64,000 nucleotides of DNA from Pseudomonadota bacterium (GCA_023391095.1 JAEWBN010000022.1:124001-188000), one strand, 5' to 3'. Shown: positions 24,576-33,681, counted from the first letter of the stretch. Numbers and translations: made by a program. Notes: generated by a model not told the origin, from the letters alone.

Positions 24576-25712
24576 ATGTTGCGTACCGCGCGTACGGCCC
24601 GTGTGGCCGATGCGGAAAGGGAGGTCTCGCGCCTCCCGATCGATACTATCCTTGTGGGCGATTGCATCGACCACATGAATAGTTTGCCGGCCGGCTCCAT
24701 CGATCTCATTTTCGCAGATCCTCCCTACAATCTGCAGCTTGAACAGGGCTTGACCCGCCCCGACCAGTCCAAGGTCGATGCGGTGGATGACGCTTGGGAC
24801 AAGTTCGAGAGCTTCGCCCATTACGACGCCTTTACCCGCGCCTGGCTCAAGGCCGCGCGGCGTCTGCTCAAGCCTGACGGGGCGCTCTGGGTCATCGGCT
24901 CCTATCACAATATCTTCCGCGTCGGCGCAGCGCTCCAGGACCTCGATTTCTGGATGCTCAATGACGTCATCTGGCGCAAGGCCAACCCGATGCCCAATTT
25001 CCGCGGCACCCGGTTCACCAATGCCCACGAAACGCTGATCTGGGCCGCCAAAAGCCAGAAAAGCCGCGTCACCTTCAATTATGAAGCCATGAAGCTGGCC
25101 AATGACGACACGCAGATGCGCTCGGATTGGCTGTTTCCCATCTGCACCGGGTCGGAACGGCTCAAGGATGCCGATGACGGCAAGCTCCACCCCACGCAAA
25201 AGCCCGAAGCGCTTTTGTTCCGCATTCTCAACGCCACGACCAAGCCCGGCGATATCGTGCTCGACCCATTCTTTGGCACCGGCACGACCGGCGCGGTGGC
25301 GCGCAAGCTGGGCCGGCACTTTATCGGCATCGAACGGGAAGCGGCCTATATCGAGGGCGCGCGCCAGCGCATCGCCACCATCCGGCCGGGCGTTTTCGAA
25401 GCGCTCCAGTCCATCACGCCCAAGCGCAAGGAAGCGCGCATTCCTTTCGGCTCGCTGGTCGAGCAGGGATTGATCGAACCGGGCGCGCAACTATTCGACT
25501 TAACGAAACGTTACACTGCCATGGTTCGTGCAGACGGCTCGCTCGTCTCGGGTCCACACCAGGGGTCGATCCACAAGGTCGGTGCGCTGGTTCAGGGATC
25601 CGAGTCATGCAACGGGTGGACCTTCTGGCACCACGAACAATCCGGACGGATCGAGCCCATTGACTCCCTTAGGGCAGACATTCGTCAAAAACTTGATTTG
25701 CTTTCTGCCTGA
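24576..25712 (+). CDS. ccrM: Cell-cycle regulated DNA adenine methyltransferase (CcrM, GANTC)
   Basis: An N6-adenine methyltransferase that methylates GANTC and links DNA methylation to the alphaproteobacterial cell cycle. The 378 residues have catalytic DPPY (Asp48-Tyr51, in FADPPYNLQL) before the SAM-binding DPFFGTGTTG (from about residue 230), the beta-class order of CcrM. After about residue 290 comes the CcrM-specific C-terminal domain (PHQGSIHKVGALVQG and CNGWTFWH) needed for sequence recognition. No restriction gene is nearby, so it is an orphan methylase. The promoter region has CtrA-like sites, and a strong terminator follows 37 bases after the stop. Confidence 0.96.
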   Translation: MLRTARTARVADAEREVSRLPIDTILVGDCIDHMNSLPAGSIDLIFADPPYNLQLEQGLTRPDQSKVDAVDDAWDKFESFAHYDAFTRAWLKAARRLLKPDGALWVIGSYHNIFRVGAALQDLDFWMLNDVIWRKANPMPNFRGTRFTNAHETLIWAAKSQKSRVTFNYEAMKLANDDTQMRSDWLFPICTGSERLKDADDGKLHPTQKPEALLFRILNATTKPGDIVLDPFFGTGTTGAVARKLGRHFIGIEREAAYIEGARQRIATIRPGVFEALQSITPKRKEARIPFGSLVEQGLIEPGAQLFDLTKRYTAMVRADGSLVSGPHQGSIHKVGALVQGSESCNGWTFWHHEQSGRIEPIDSLRADIRQKLDLLSA

Positions 25713-25749
25713 TCCTGACCTCCAATCACCCTATCAGGCTCTACTCACT

Positions 25750-25778
25750 GGCCGCCGGTTTGCCCCGGCGGCCTTTTT
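25750..25778 (+). terminator. Intrinsic terminator of ccrM
   Basis: GGCCGCCGG, a six-base loop, CCGGCGGCC and TTTTT form a 9-bp hairpin with T-run shortly after ccrM and before the convergent GST gene. Confidence 0.92.
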
Positions 25779-25799
25779 CGTTGCGGCCCATCGCCTCTT

Positions 25800-26438
25800 T
25801 CAGCGCGGCACAGGCGGGAGCGGGGGTACATCGAGACCCGCAAAAGGGTCCGCCCAGGCCGCGATTCGCTCCAGTTGCCCCGCCCATCGGCTGATCTGCG
25901 GATAATCTTCGACCGGCAGATGCGCGTCGTCGTTGTAGGGCAGGAACGTCGCCATACGGAAATCGGCATAGGACAGCGTTTCGCCCACCAGCCATTGGCG
26001 GCCCGCCAGCGCGGCGTCGAGAATGCGCGCCGATTCGTGAAATTGGACCAACGCAGCCTCCACCGCCGCCGGGTCACATTCGCCGATGCCATAGCGCGGC
26101 TTGGTGGCCCGCTCCCAGACGACTGTTTCGCAGGCGCGGCCGAAATTCTCCTTGCCCCAGCTGATCCAGCGGATCATTTCTGGCTCCTCACCATCGGTCC
26201 GCCAGAAATCCGACCCCGCCCGCCGCGACAGAAAGCACGCTATAGCGTCGGCCTCCCAAAGCGGGCGTTGCGGCCCCTCCAGAATGGGCAGGAGCAGGTT
26301 GGGATTGAGGTGCAGATATTCATGCCCACGCGCCGGATCGCGGGGCGAGGCCAGTTCATAGACGACGTCGGCATCGAGATATCGCGCCACCGCCATGGCA
26401 AGGCGTGGATTGGGGTTGCGGCTGAAATAAAGCTTCAT
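25800..26438 (-). CDS. Glutathione S-transferase family protein
   Basis: A 212-residue GST. The N-terminal thioredoxin-like domain starts MKLYFSRNPNPRLAMAVARYL and keeps the glutathione-site LLPILEG and the WEADAIACFLSRRAG block (residues 56-78, the usual E/D-S/A-x-A-I segment). The C-terminal helical domain has LVGETLSYADFRMATFLPY, the N-capping box of GSTs. The catalytic Ser/Tyr/Cys near the N-terminus would be Ser6, but this is not certain. The substrate is unknown. It lies downstream of mutY on the same strand with a 69-base gap. Confidence 0.92.
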   Translation of the reverse strand: MKLYFSRNPNPRLAMAVARYLDADVVYELASPRDPARGHEYLHLNPNLLLPILEGPQRPLWEADAIACFLSRRAGSDFWRTDGEEPEMIRWISWGKENFGRACETVVWERATKPRYGIGECDPAAVEAALVQFHESARILDAALAGRQWLVGETLSYADFRMATFLPYNDDAHLPVEDYPQISRWAGQLERIAAWADPFAGLDVPPLPPVPR

Positions 26439-26507
26439 GTTCGGGCTTGTCCTCCATCTGCCGAGGCGACGATCTCGGGATCGCCATTTCGACAGCCCGA
26501 TGAAAGC

Positions 26508-27584
26508 TTATTCCAGCCCGGCCTGCGCCAAAACCTTCCGGAATAAGGTGGGCAGTGCCTCGCCCTTCAGCGCCCCCGGCTCAGCCCACCAGCCGGCGTC
26601 GAGCCCATCGGGTTCGACGGCTGCGGACCACACCTCCAGCTCCAGCCGGAAATGGGTAAAGACGTGGACGACCTGTCCGCGATGCCGCCACGCGCCCGAA
26701 ACGGGATAGGCCGGTTCCCCCGCCTCCGCTCCCCAGTCCGAACCCGGCACTTCCGTCATGCCCGCAAGCAGTCCCTTGCCCGGTCGGCTTTGGAGATAAA
26801 CATCGCCTGACGCATCCTGCATCACATAGGCATGGCCCCGGCGCACCGGCTTTTCGGCTTTTTGTGGCTTTATGGGATAGGCCAGAGGATTGCCCTGGCG
26901 GGCCGCCGTGCAGCCGGGCTGCAAGGGGCAGATCAGGCAGGATGCATTGCGCGGCGCGCAGATCGTGGCGCCCAGGTCCATCATCGCCTGCGCAAAGTCG
27001 CCGGCCCGCTCTGGCACCGCAGCCTGCAGGGCCGCCCGCAGCTCCTCCTTGGCCTCCCGCACCGGCACCGGCAGCGCATAATATCGCGCCAGGACGCGGT
27101 CGAGATTGCCATCGAGCACGGCCACCCGTTCGTCGAAACAGATCGCAGCGATGGCCGCACTGGTATAGGCGCCAATGCCCGGCAGGCTTTGCAAGCCGGC
27201 TGAAGTGGTGGGAAACACCCCGCCATGGTCGCGTATGACGGCCTGGGCACAGGCATGGAGGTTGCGTGCCCTGGCGTAATAGCCCAGCCCCGCCCATTCG
27301 CGCAGCATCGCGTCGAGCGGCGCCGCAGCCAGGTCCTCCACGCTCGGCCAAAGGCCGGTGAAGCGGAGGAAATAGGCTTTCACCGCCGCGACCGTGGTCT
27401 GCTGCAGCATCACTTCGCTCAGCCAGACGCGATAGGGGTCCGGCTTGACCCCGGCTTTCCGGTCAGCCGGAGAAACGCGCCAGGGCAGGTCCCGGGCATG
27501 GCTGTCATACCAGTCGAGAACGGCGTCGGCATCGATGGGGTGGGGATTGGGCAGTAGCAATTGGGGCAAATCGGGTCTCAACAC
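26508..27584 (-). CDS. mutY: A/G-specific adenine DNA glycosylase
   Basis: MutY removes adenine mispaired with 8-oxoguanine. The core has DLPWR, EVMLQQTTV with the catalytic Glu, the helix-hairpin-helix SLPGIGAYTSAAI, VLDGNLDRV with the catalytic Asp, and the [4Fe-4S] loop C-X6-C-X2-C-X5-C in APRNASCLICPLQPGC. The C-terminal NUDIX-like domain for oxoG recognition is present. The GTG at 27584 gives 358 residues, the normal size; longer in-frame readings run under the divergent DciA-like gene. No good ribosome site is visible, and a TTG about 45 bases upstream is possible. The divergent DciA-dsbA-smc genes are its usual neighbours in Rhizobiales, as I recall. Confidence 0.95.
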   Translation of the reverse strand: MLRPDLPQLLLPNPHPIDADAVLDWYDSHARDLPWRVSPADRKAGVKPDPYRVWLSEVMLQQTTVAAVKAYFLRFTGLWPSVEDLAAAPLDAMLREWAGLGYYARARNLHACAQAVIRDHGGVFPTTSAGLQSLPGIGAYTSAAIAAICFDERVAVLDGNLDRVLARYYALPVPVREAKEELRAALQAAVPERAGDFAQAMMDLGATICAPRNASCLICPLQPGCTAARQGNPLAYPIKPQKAEKPVRRGHAYVMQDASGDVYLQSRPGKGLLAGMTEVPGSDWGAEAGEPAYPVSGAWRHRGQVVHVFTHFRLELEVWSAAVEPDGLDAGWWAEPGALKGEALPTLFRKVLAQAGLE

Positions 27585-27683
27585 GGCGCAGCGTAACGAC
27601 GGCGCCCGTCCCGGTCCATTCAATATGACGCAATCGATGCCCTTCCCCTTGTCGCCCTGTCTGCCCCGCGCTACTCCACGGGC

Positions 27684-28199
27684 ATGTCGAAGGCAGACCC
27701 GCCCGAATACAAGCGCCGCAACAAGACACTTTCGGTCGCCGATGCGCTGGCCGGAGCCATCGATCCTGTGCTGCGCAAGCGCGGCTTTGCCAGCCGGGAC
27801 ATCATCACCCTCTGGCAAACCATCGCACCGCCCCCCTTCAACCAGACCACCCAGCCCGACAAGCTGAGCTGGCCACGCTCGAGCCATGGCGCGGACGGGG
27901 CGGTGCTGTATCTGCGTTGTGCGCCGGGTCAGGCGCTTTTTGCCCAGCATGAAGCCCCGGCCATTGCGGCGGCGGTCAACCGCTATTTCGGCTATGTCCT
28001 TGTTTCCGAGGTGCGCCTCTCGGCGGAACCGTTCATGCCCGGTTCAGGGCAGAAGGCCGAAAAGGGCTATCAACCGAGCCCGAGCACCATTGCAAAGGTC
28101 GGCGCCGCGACCGAAAAGGTCGAGGACAGCGAGCTGCGGGAAGCGTTGCGGGCCCTGGGCCTGGCGCTCTCCGGCAGATCGGAACGGAAAGGCGGATAG
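27684..28199 (+). CDS. DUF721 (DciA-like) protein
   Basis: A 171-residue DUF721 protein. The N-terminal RRNKTLSVADALAGAIDPVLRKRGFASRDIITLWQTI is followed by a beta-rich middle (LYLRCAPGQALFAQHEAPAI, AAVNRYFGYVLVSEVRL) that is the DUF721 core, then a polar C-terminal helix. DUF721 includes DciA, the replicative helicase loader/operator of many bacteria that lack DnaC; this fits an alphaproteobacterium, but DciA function here is inferred from family only. It begins divergent from mutY and precedes the dsbA and smc genes on the same strand. Confidence 0.85.
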   Translation: MSKADPPEYKRRNKTLSVADALAGAIDPVLRKRGFASRDIITLWQTIAPPPFNQTTQPDKLSWPRSSHGADGAVLYLRCAPGQALFAQHEAPAIAAAVNRYFGYVLVSEVRLSAEPFMPGSGQKAEKGYQPSPSTIAKVGAATEKVEDSELREALRALGLALSGRSERKGG

Positions 28200-28288
28200 T
28201 CTGTTCACCCCCAAGTGATAGTCATGCCCACTTGCCGACACGTTCGGCTTATGTAGTGTCCGCAAAGCCATTTCAGGAGCGTTACCCC

Positions 28289-29035
28289 GTGCAGTTCAAT
28301 CGTCGCGAAACTCTTATCCTTGCCGCAGCCGCCTCAGCCATCGGCCTTGTCGGCGTTGGTCCGGCCAATGCGGCCGCCGGCGATGTGGTCGATATGGCCA
28401 AGCTGATGGCACCGGCAGGCGGTCTCGCGGATCATGCGCTCGGTAATCCCGATGCGCCGGTGACTGTCATCGAATACGCTTCGCCCACCTGCCCGCATTG
28501 CGCCACTTTCCATGCCACGGCCTATGATCCGTTCAAGGAACAGTATGTCGATACCGGCAAGGTCCGCTTCATCGTGCGCCCCTTCGTGCGCAACGCACTC
28601 GACGCTGCCGTCTTCATGCTGGCCGATGCCGCCGGCGGCGAAGCCTACCATGAAGTCGTGGCCACCTATCTCAAGACCCAGAACACCTGGGCCACTTCCG
28701 ACAAGCCGCGCGACGCGATCTATGCCATCGCTCTCCAGCTCGGCTTTACAGAGGAAACCTTCAACGCCGCCTTGACGAATCAGGCCCTGTTCACCGGGAT
28801 GGAAGCCCAGCGTGAGCAGGCGCTGGAAGAATTCGGGCTCACGGGGACGCCGACCTTCTATGTCAACGGCAAGACGCTTTCGGGGGCACAGACGCTCGAG
28901 CAGCTCGCTGCCGAGATCGACCCCCTCGTGCCCGCCGATTTCGTTGCTCCCGCTGCTTCCACCGATGTGCCTGCCGCCGACGCCCCTGCGGCTGACGCCA
29001 TGGCCCCCGCAACCGACGCCCCTGCCGCGCAGTAA
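28289..29035 (+). CDS. DsbA-family periplasmic thiol oxidoreductase
   Basis: A 248-residue exported thioredoxin-fold protein. The GTG at 28289 has AGGAG 9 bases upstream and gives a proper signal peptide (NRRETLILAAAASAIGLVG, cleavage near ANA). The redox motif is CPHC (Cys68, Cys71) in YASPTCPHCATF, the DsbA type, and the cis-Pro loop is GLTGTPTFYVNG. The inserted helical domain between them is of the Rhizobiales DsbA/BdbD type. The C-terminus is a low-complexity tail of Ala, Pro and Asp repeats of about 30 residues, which is unusual and may be a spacer. It introduces disulfides in the periplasm. Confidence 0.93.
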   Translation: MQFNRRETLILAAAASAIGLVGVGPANAAAGDVVDMAKLMAPAGGLADHALGNPDAPVTVIEYASPTCPHCATFHATAYDPFKEQYVDTGKVRFIVRPFVRNALDAAVFMLADAAGGEAYHEVVATYLKTQNTWATSDKPRDAIYAIALQLGFTEETFNAALTNQALFTGMEAQREQALEEFGLTGTPTFYVNGKTLSGAQTLEQLAAEIDPLVPADFVAPAASTDVPAADAPAADAMAPATDAPAAQ

Positions 29036-29053
29036 CGGCACACTCGTTCTTCA

Positions 29054-29074
29054 CCTCCCCCTTGACGGGGGAGG
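29054..29074. repeat. Palindromic intergenic repeat-like hairpin
   Basis: CCTCCCCC, TTGAC, GGGGGAGG forms a perfect 8-bp hairpin, followed by CCGGGAGGGGGTG. This sequence style (CCTCCCCCTTGACGGGGGAGG) is common as intergenic repeats in Rhizobiales, from general knowledge. The gap to smc (29036-29176) otherwise holds only a C-rich stretch; it could also act as a weak terminator after the DsbA gene. Only one copy is seen in the window. Confidence 0.5.
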
Positions 29075-29176
29075 CCGGGAGGGGGTGCGCCACGGGCACG
29101 ATGCCTTTCGCGCGCTGCATCCCTTCCCCAGCCCTCCTCGCAAGGGTCAGGGTGCTCCATTGAGCATGGGGCGCCG

Positions 29177-32100
29177 ATGAAATTTTCCCGCCTCAAACTC
29201 CACGGGTTCAAATCCTTCTGCGACGAGACTGTTCTTGTCATGGAGCCGGGATTAACAGGCATTGTCGGCCCCAATGGCTGCGGCAAGTCCAATCTTGTCG
29301 AAGCCATGCGCTGGGTCATGGGCGAAAGCTCCTACAAGGCCATGCGCGCCTCGGGCATGGATGACGTGATCTTTTCGGGCTCCGGCAACCGGCCTGCGCG
29401 CAACACGGCCGAAGTCACGCTGGTCCTCGACAATTCCGACCGCACCGCCCCTGCGGCGCTCAATACCGCCGATGTGCTCGAAGTCACCCGCCGCATCGAG
29501 CGTGAGGCCGGCTCGGTTTATCGCGTCAATGGCAAGGAAGTGCGCGCCCGTGACGTGCAGCTGCTCTTTGCCGACGCGTCGACCGGCGCCCATTCCCCCG
29601 CCATGGTGCGCCAGGGACAGATCGGCGAACTGATCGCCGCAAAGCCCACCGCCCGGCGCGCCCTGCTCGAAGAAGCGGCCGGCATTTCCGGTCTTCATTC
29701 CCGTCGGCACGAAGCCGAGCTGCGCCTGCGCGCTGCCGAGGCCAATCTCGAGCGCGTCGATGACATCATCGCCCAGGTTGAAAGCCAGCTCGAAACCCTC
29801 AAGCGCCAGGCGCGGCTGGCCACGCGCTACCGGGCGCTGTCCGGCGACATCCGTCGCGCCGAAGCGACGCTGTTCCATATCCGCTGGGTCGCGACCCGCG
29901 TCGCCGAAAAGGAAAACGAGGCGGCCCAGGCCGTGCTGGTGCGCAAGCTGGCCGACGCCACCCATGCCGAGCTGGCGGCCCAGAAGGCCGCAGAAGCGGC
30001 TGAAGCCGCTCTTACCCCCTTGCGCGAACGCGAAGCCGTCACCGGTGCCGTGCTGCAGCGCTACACAATTCTGGCTGAACAGCTGGCTGACGAAGCGCGC
30101 CGCATCAGCCAGCGCCGCGCCGAGCTCGAAGATCGGCTCCGCCAGATCGCCGCCGATGGCGCGCGCGAACGCGGGCTCGTTGCCGAAAGCGAAACCACCC
30201 TTGCCGCCTATGCCGAGGAAGAAGCTCAGCTTGCCGCCGAACAGGCCGCCGCGCAGGCCGAGTTCGACACCGCGCGCCAGGACGCAGAAGCGGCCCGCGC
30301 TGCCGTTGCCGAAGCGGAAACAGCCGGCCGCGAGGCCATCAGTGCGCTGGCGCAGTTGCGCGCCCGCCGTGCCCAGGCCGAGCGCAATGTCAGCGAAGCC
30401 CGCAACCGCCATGCCCGTCTCGCCCAACAACTGAGCGACGTGGAAACCGACAGGCAAGGTGTGATTGCCGCGCTGGCGGCCGATGACACCCTGACGCAAA
30501 AGCGCGAGGCGCTGCAAGCTGCGCAGAGCGCCACGGCCGAAGCCGAGCGCGCTGCTCTCTCCGCAGAAGAGGCCGCGGCTGCCGCACAGTCGCAACTCGA
30601 TGCCGCCCGCCCCCGCCTCGCCGAACTCGACGCCCTCGTGACGCGCCTTGAAGCCGAAGCCTCCACCCTGGCCCGCATGCTCAATACCGGCTCGAGCCTC
30701 TGGCCGGCGGTGATGGACGAACTCAAGGTCGAGCCCGGCTACGAGACCGCGCTCGGTGCGGCCCTCGGCGATGATCTGGAAGCCAGTTCGGACGCCGGCG
30801 CGCCGATGCACTGGTCCATCGCCATCGACCGTTACGACGATCCGCCCCTGCCGCAAGGCGCCGAGCCGCTCTCGCGCCATGTCACCGGCCTCAACCTGCT
30901 CGACCGGCGTCTCAACCAGATCGGGCTCGTCGATGCCGTCGACGGTCCGGCGCTGATGGCTGCGCTCAAACCGGGCCAGCGGCTCGTGACCATGGACGGC
31001 GCGCTTTGGCGCTGGGACGGGTTCGTCGCCGCCGCCGATGCGCCCAGCCCTGCCGCCCAGCGCCTCGCCCAGCGCAACCGCCTCAGGGAACTGGACGAAG
31101 ACATCACCCGCGCCAAGGGCGAGCGCAATGCCTGGAAGCGCGACGTCGACGCGCTCATGGCCGCGCTCGACGCTGCCCGCCAGGCCGAACGCGTCACGCG
31201 TGAGGACTGGCGCAAGGCCCAGCACGCCATTGCCGCCGCCCAGGCCGAGCTCGACAAGGCGCAGCGCGCCGTGGGCGACCTCATCACCCGCCGGACCACG
31301 CTTGAGGAAACCCACGCCCGGCTCTCCGCCGACCTGGCCGACGCGGTGAGTGCGCAGGCCGAGGCGGAAACCGCTCTCGCCCAGGCCGGTGACGAAAGCG
31401 CCATTGCCGCCGCCGCCGAAGAGGCCCAGCATCGGTTGACCGGCCTTCGCGACAAGGCCGACCAGGCCCGCGCCCGCCTCGCCAATCTCGATGCCGCCGC
31501 CCGCATGCGTGCCTCCCGTCTCGACCAGCTCAGCCGGGATGCCGCCGCCTGGCAACGCCGCCGCGACGGCGCCCGGGCACAACTGGCGACGCTCGACCAG
31601 CGCAGCGCCGAGGTTGAGACTCAGCTCAAGGATCTGGCCGAGGCGCCCGACGGGTTTGCCGGCCGCAAGGCCCAGCTCGATGACCAGATCGAGCAGGCGA
31701 AGATCGACCATCAGGCCGCAGGGGATCGCCTGGCCGGCGCGCAGACTCAGTGGCGGGAAGCCGACAAGGCGCACAAGGCAGCCGGCGACGCGCTCAACGC
31801 CGTGCGCATCGAACTCACCCGCATCGAGGAGCGTCTCAAGGGCTCCATCGCCCAGCGCCAGCAGATCGAGCGGCAGGTCGAGGAATCGCTGGGCATTCCT
31901 GCGTCACGGACGCTGGAAGCCTCCGGCGTCAGGCCCGAGGAAGCGCTGCCGGCCGAGCACGCCACCGAGCAGAAGCTCGACCGGCTCAAGGCCGAGCGCG
32001 AGCGGCTGGGCGGGGTCAATCTGTCGGCCGAAAAGGAAGCCGAAGAGGTTCAGGACAAGCGCGACACCATGGTCGCCGACCGCGACGACATCATCGAGGC

Positions 32101-32632
32101 CATCGCCAAGCTGCGGAGCGCCATTGCGGCGCTCAATCGCGAAGGCCGGGCGCGCCTCAACGAGGCCTTCGGCAAGGTCAATGCGCATTTCCAGGAGCTC
32201 TTCACCACCCTGTTCGGCGGTGGCACGGCCGAGCTGAGCTTTGTGGAAAGCGACGATCCGCTCGAAGCGGGCCTTGAAATCATCGCCCGCCCGCCGGGGA
32301 AAAAGCCGCAGACCATGACCCTGCTCTCGGGCGGCGAGCAGGCGCTCACCGCCATGAGCCTCATCTTTGCGGTGTTTCTTACCAATCCGGCGCCGATCTG
32401 CGTTCTCGACGAAGTCGATGCCCCGCTCGACGACGCCAATGTCGAGCGCTTCTGCAACCTCCTCGACAATATGCGCCAGCGCACCGAAACGCGCTTCATG
32501 GTGATCACCCATAACCCGATCACCATGAGCCGGGTGGACCGGCTTTTCGGCGTCACCATGGCCGAGCGCGGTGTCTCGCAACTGGTCTCGGTCGACCTCA
32601 GCACGGCTGAAAGCTATCGCGAAGCCGGCTGA
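29177..32632 (+). CDS. smc: Chromosome partition protein SMC
   Basis: A 1151-residue SMC ATPase that compacts and segregates chromosomes. Walker A is GPNGCGKSN (residues 31-39), the ABC signature is LSGGEQ (1050-1055), and Walker B is VLDEVDAP (Asp1078, Glu1079). Between them lie two long coiled-coil arms (about 170-500 and 660-950) joined by a hinge domain (about 505-640; VMDELKVEPGYETALGAAL). Ala/Glu/Arg-rich heptads give the strong codon repetitiveness seen. The start MKFSRLKLHGFKSFCDE is the canonical one. scpA and scpB are not in the window. Confidence 0.98.
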   Translation: MKFSRLKLHGFKSFCDETVLVMEPGLTGIVGPNGCGKSNLVEAMRWVMGESSYKAMRASGMDDVIFSGSGNRPARNTAEVTLVLDNSDRTAPAALNTADVLEVTRRIEREAGSVYRVNGKEVRARDVQLLFADASTGAHSPAMVRQGQIGELIAAKPTARRALLEEAAGISGLHSRRHEAELRLRAAEANLERVDDIIAQVESQLETLKRQARLATRYRALSGDIRRAEATLFHIRWVATRVAEKENEAAQAVLVRKLADATHAELAAQKAAEAAEAALTPLREREAVTGAVLQRYTILAEQLADEARRISQRRAELEDRLRQIAADGARERGLVAESETTLAAYAEEEAQLAAEQAAAQAEFDTARQDAEAARAAVAEAETAGREAISALAQLRARRAQAERNVSEARNRHARLAQQLSDVETDRQGVIAALAADDTLTQKREALQAAQSATAEAERAALSAEEAAAAAQSQLDAARPRLAELDALVTRLEAEASTLARMLNTGSSLWPAVMDELKVEPGYETALGAALGDDLEASSDAGAPMHWSIAIDRYDDPPLPQGAEPLSRHVTGLNLLDRRLNQIGLVDAVDGPALMAALKPGQRLVTMDGALWRWDGFVAAADAPSPAAQRLAQRNRLRELDEDITRAKGERNAWKRDVDALMAALDAARQAERVTREDWRKAQHAIAAAQAELDKAQRAVGDLITRRTTLEETHARLSADLADAVSAQAEAETALAQAGDESAIAAAAEEAQHRLTGLRDKADQARARLANLDAAARMRASRLDQLSRDAAAWQRRRDGARAQLATLDQRSAEVETQLKDLAEAPDGFAGRKAQLDDQIEQAKIDHQAAGDRLAGAQTQWREADKAHKAAGDALNAVRIELTRIEERLKGSIAQRQQIERQVEESLGIPASRTLEASGVRPEEALPAEHATEQKLDRLKAERERLGGVNLSAEKEAEEVQDKRDTMVADRDDIIEAIAKLRSAIAALNREGRARLNEAFGKVNAHFQELFTTLFGGGTAELSFVESDDPLEAGLEIIARPPGKKPQTMTLLSGGEQALTAMSLIFAVFLTNPAPICVLDEVDAPLDDANVERFCNLLDNMRQRTETRFMVITHNPITMSRVDRLFGVTMAERGVSQLVSVDLSTAESYREAG

Positions 32633-32640
32633 CCCGATGC

Positions 32641-32964
32641 CTAGAGCGTCGCCTGCGCGGCCAGCTGCTCCTCGAGCTGGGCTATCCTGTTGCGCGCATC
32701 CTCGAGTTCGGCGCGCAGGCGCTCATTGTCCTGACGCAGGGCGTCAAGCGCGTCGCGCCCTTCGGAAACTGCGTCTTCGGCCGGGACCTCACCGCTCAGC
32801 ACGATGCGCGCATGCAGTGCGGCGAGGTAATCGAGATCATCGGGATCGGCCGTGCCGGCCCGCGCTTCGGCCAGGATGCGGTTGAGGTCCACAACCGTGT
32901 CCTCGTTCATGTCGCCCCGCGAAAGAAGTTCTGAAACGAGGCGCTCGATATCGGGCAGGTTCAT
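32641..32964 (-). CDS. Small coiled-coil protein, unknown function
   Basis: A 107-residue acidic protein. Residues 1-60 form two helices (MNLPDIERLVSELLSRGDMN and the NRILAEARAGTADPDDLDYL block), and the C-terminal third (LDALRQDNERLRAELEDARN) is a heptad coiled coil. No catalytic motif is present. It converges with smc, with only 8 bases between stops. It has a good start context and an uninterrupted frame; conservation cannot be checked here, so the function is left open. Confidence 0.72.
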   Translation of the reverse strand: MNLPDIERLVSELLSRGDMNEDTVVDLNRILAEARAGTADPDDLDYLAALHARIVLSGEVPAEDAVSEGRDALDALRQDNERLRAELEDARNRIAQLEEQLAAQATL

Positions 32965-33285
32965 GGTGTCTCGCCTGGCAAAATGGAGTGGTGCATCCGA
33001 CTTGCCTTAATCGTCGGCAAATCTCAACACCTGCCCTGCCCTCCCGGTTGCGGCCAATGGGCCGGATTGCGCCTCGGATGTCCTCAGATTCCCCCGCCTC
33101 GCCATGACTCCGCCATCATAAGGGAGATGACAGCATGACGCACCCGCGCTCCGCCGCCAAAAACCGTTTTGAAACAATATGTTAAGTCAAAACGTGCCGC
33201 CTTGACACCTTTTTACCCCCCCACTATGTTGCGCCCGACCTGAAAAGGCACCGGAAATCCGGTACGGCGGGCCAGGGAGTACGGG
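32965..33285. other. 321-base intergenic region upstream of the atp operon
   Basis: No substantial gene is present. It holds the atpI promoter (listed separately) and the upstream region of the small coiled-coil gene. A 16-codon reading frame at 33135-33185 is preceded by AGGGAG and could be a chance or regulatory peptide; it lies upstream of the proposed atp promoter, so it is not part of the atp leader. Confidence 0.6.
33202..33230 (+). promoter_or_regulatory. Sigma-70-type promoter of the atp F0 operon
   Basis: TTGACA at 33202-33207, a 17-base spacer and TATGTT at 33225-33230. The -35 is a perfect match and the -10 is 4 of 6. It lies 55 bases upstream of the atpI start codon, leaving a short leader with a GGGAG ribosome site (GGGAGTACGGG) before the ATG. 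Confidence 0.7.
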
Positions 33286-33663
33286 ATGGCAAAGCCCCCC
33301 AATAACCAGGGCCAGCCGGAAAAAAACGAAGTGACACGCGATCTTGCATCGCGCATAGCTTCGGCCAAGCGCGAGCATGTTCTCAGGGACGCAAGTGCCT
33401 CGGGAGCTGCGTCTGGCGATATGAGCGGAATGGCGCGCGGCATGCGCATCGCCAGCGAGTTCATAGCTGCCATTCTGGTGGGTACCTTTATCGGGTATCT
33501 TGTCGATCTTGGCCTGGGGACCAGCCCTTGGGGTTTGCTCATTCTGTTTATGGTGGGCTTCGCCGCTGGAATCCGAAACGTCATCCAGGTGGTGACGGAA
33601 TTGAATACCGCTTCGGCTGTTCCGCCTCAGACGGTGGATACCGACAAGCGGACAGAAAATTGA
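33286..33663 (+). CDS. atpI: ATP synthase subunit I
   Basis: A 125-residue AtpI/AtpZ-type protein, first gene of the F0 operon, which helps assemble the c-ring. The N-terminal 50 residues are polar (KPPNNQGQPEKNEV), and two transmembrane helices follow (about 60-80 and 88-106, with GLLILFMVGFAAGIRNV). It has no enzyme motif, as expected. The gene is 18 bases before atpB and preceded by a sigma-70-type promoter. Confidence 0.9.
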   Translation: MAKPPNNQGQPEKNEVTRDLASRIASAKREHVLRDASASGAASGDMSGMARGMRIASEFIAAILVGTFIGYLVDLGLGTSPWGLLILFMVGFAAGIRNVIQVVTELNTASAVPPQTVDTDKRTEN

Positions 33664-33681
33664 TGACGATTAGAGGGCTCC

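Noticed and set aside
24576..25712. ccrM as part of a restriction-modification system
   Set aside because: The C-terminal domain and the CtrA-like promoter match the orphan CcrM type, and no restriction endonuclease gene is adjacent.
29252..31774. An 840-codon open frame on the minus strand under smc
   Set aside because: It is the antisense shadow of smc, whose own frame has all ATPase motifs. Long antisense frames are common where GC-rich Ala/Glu/Arg codons repeat.
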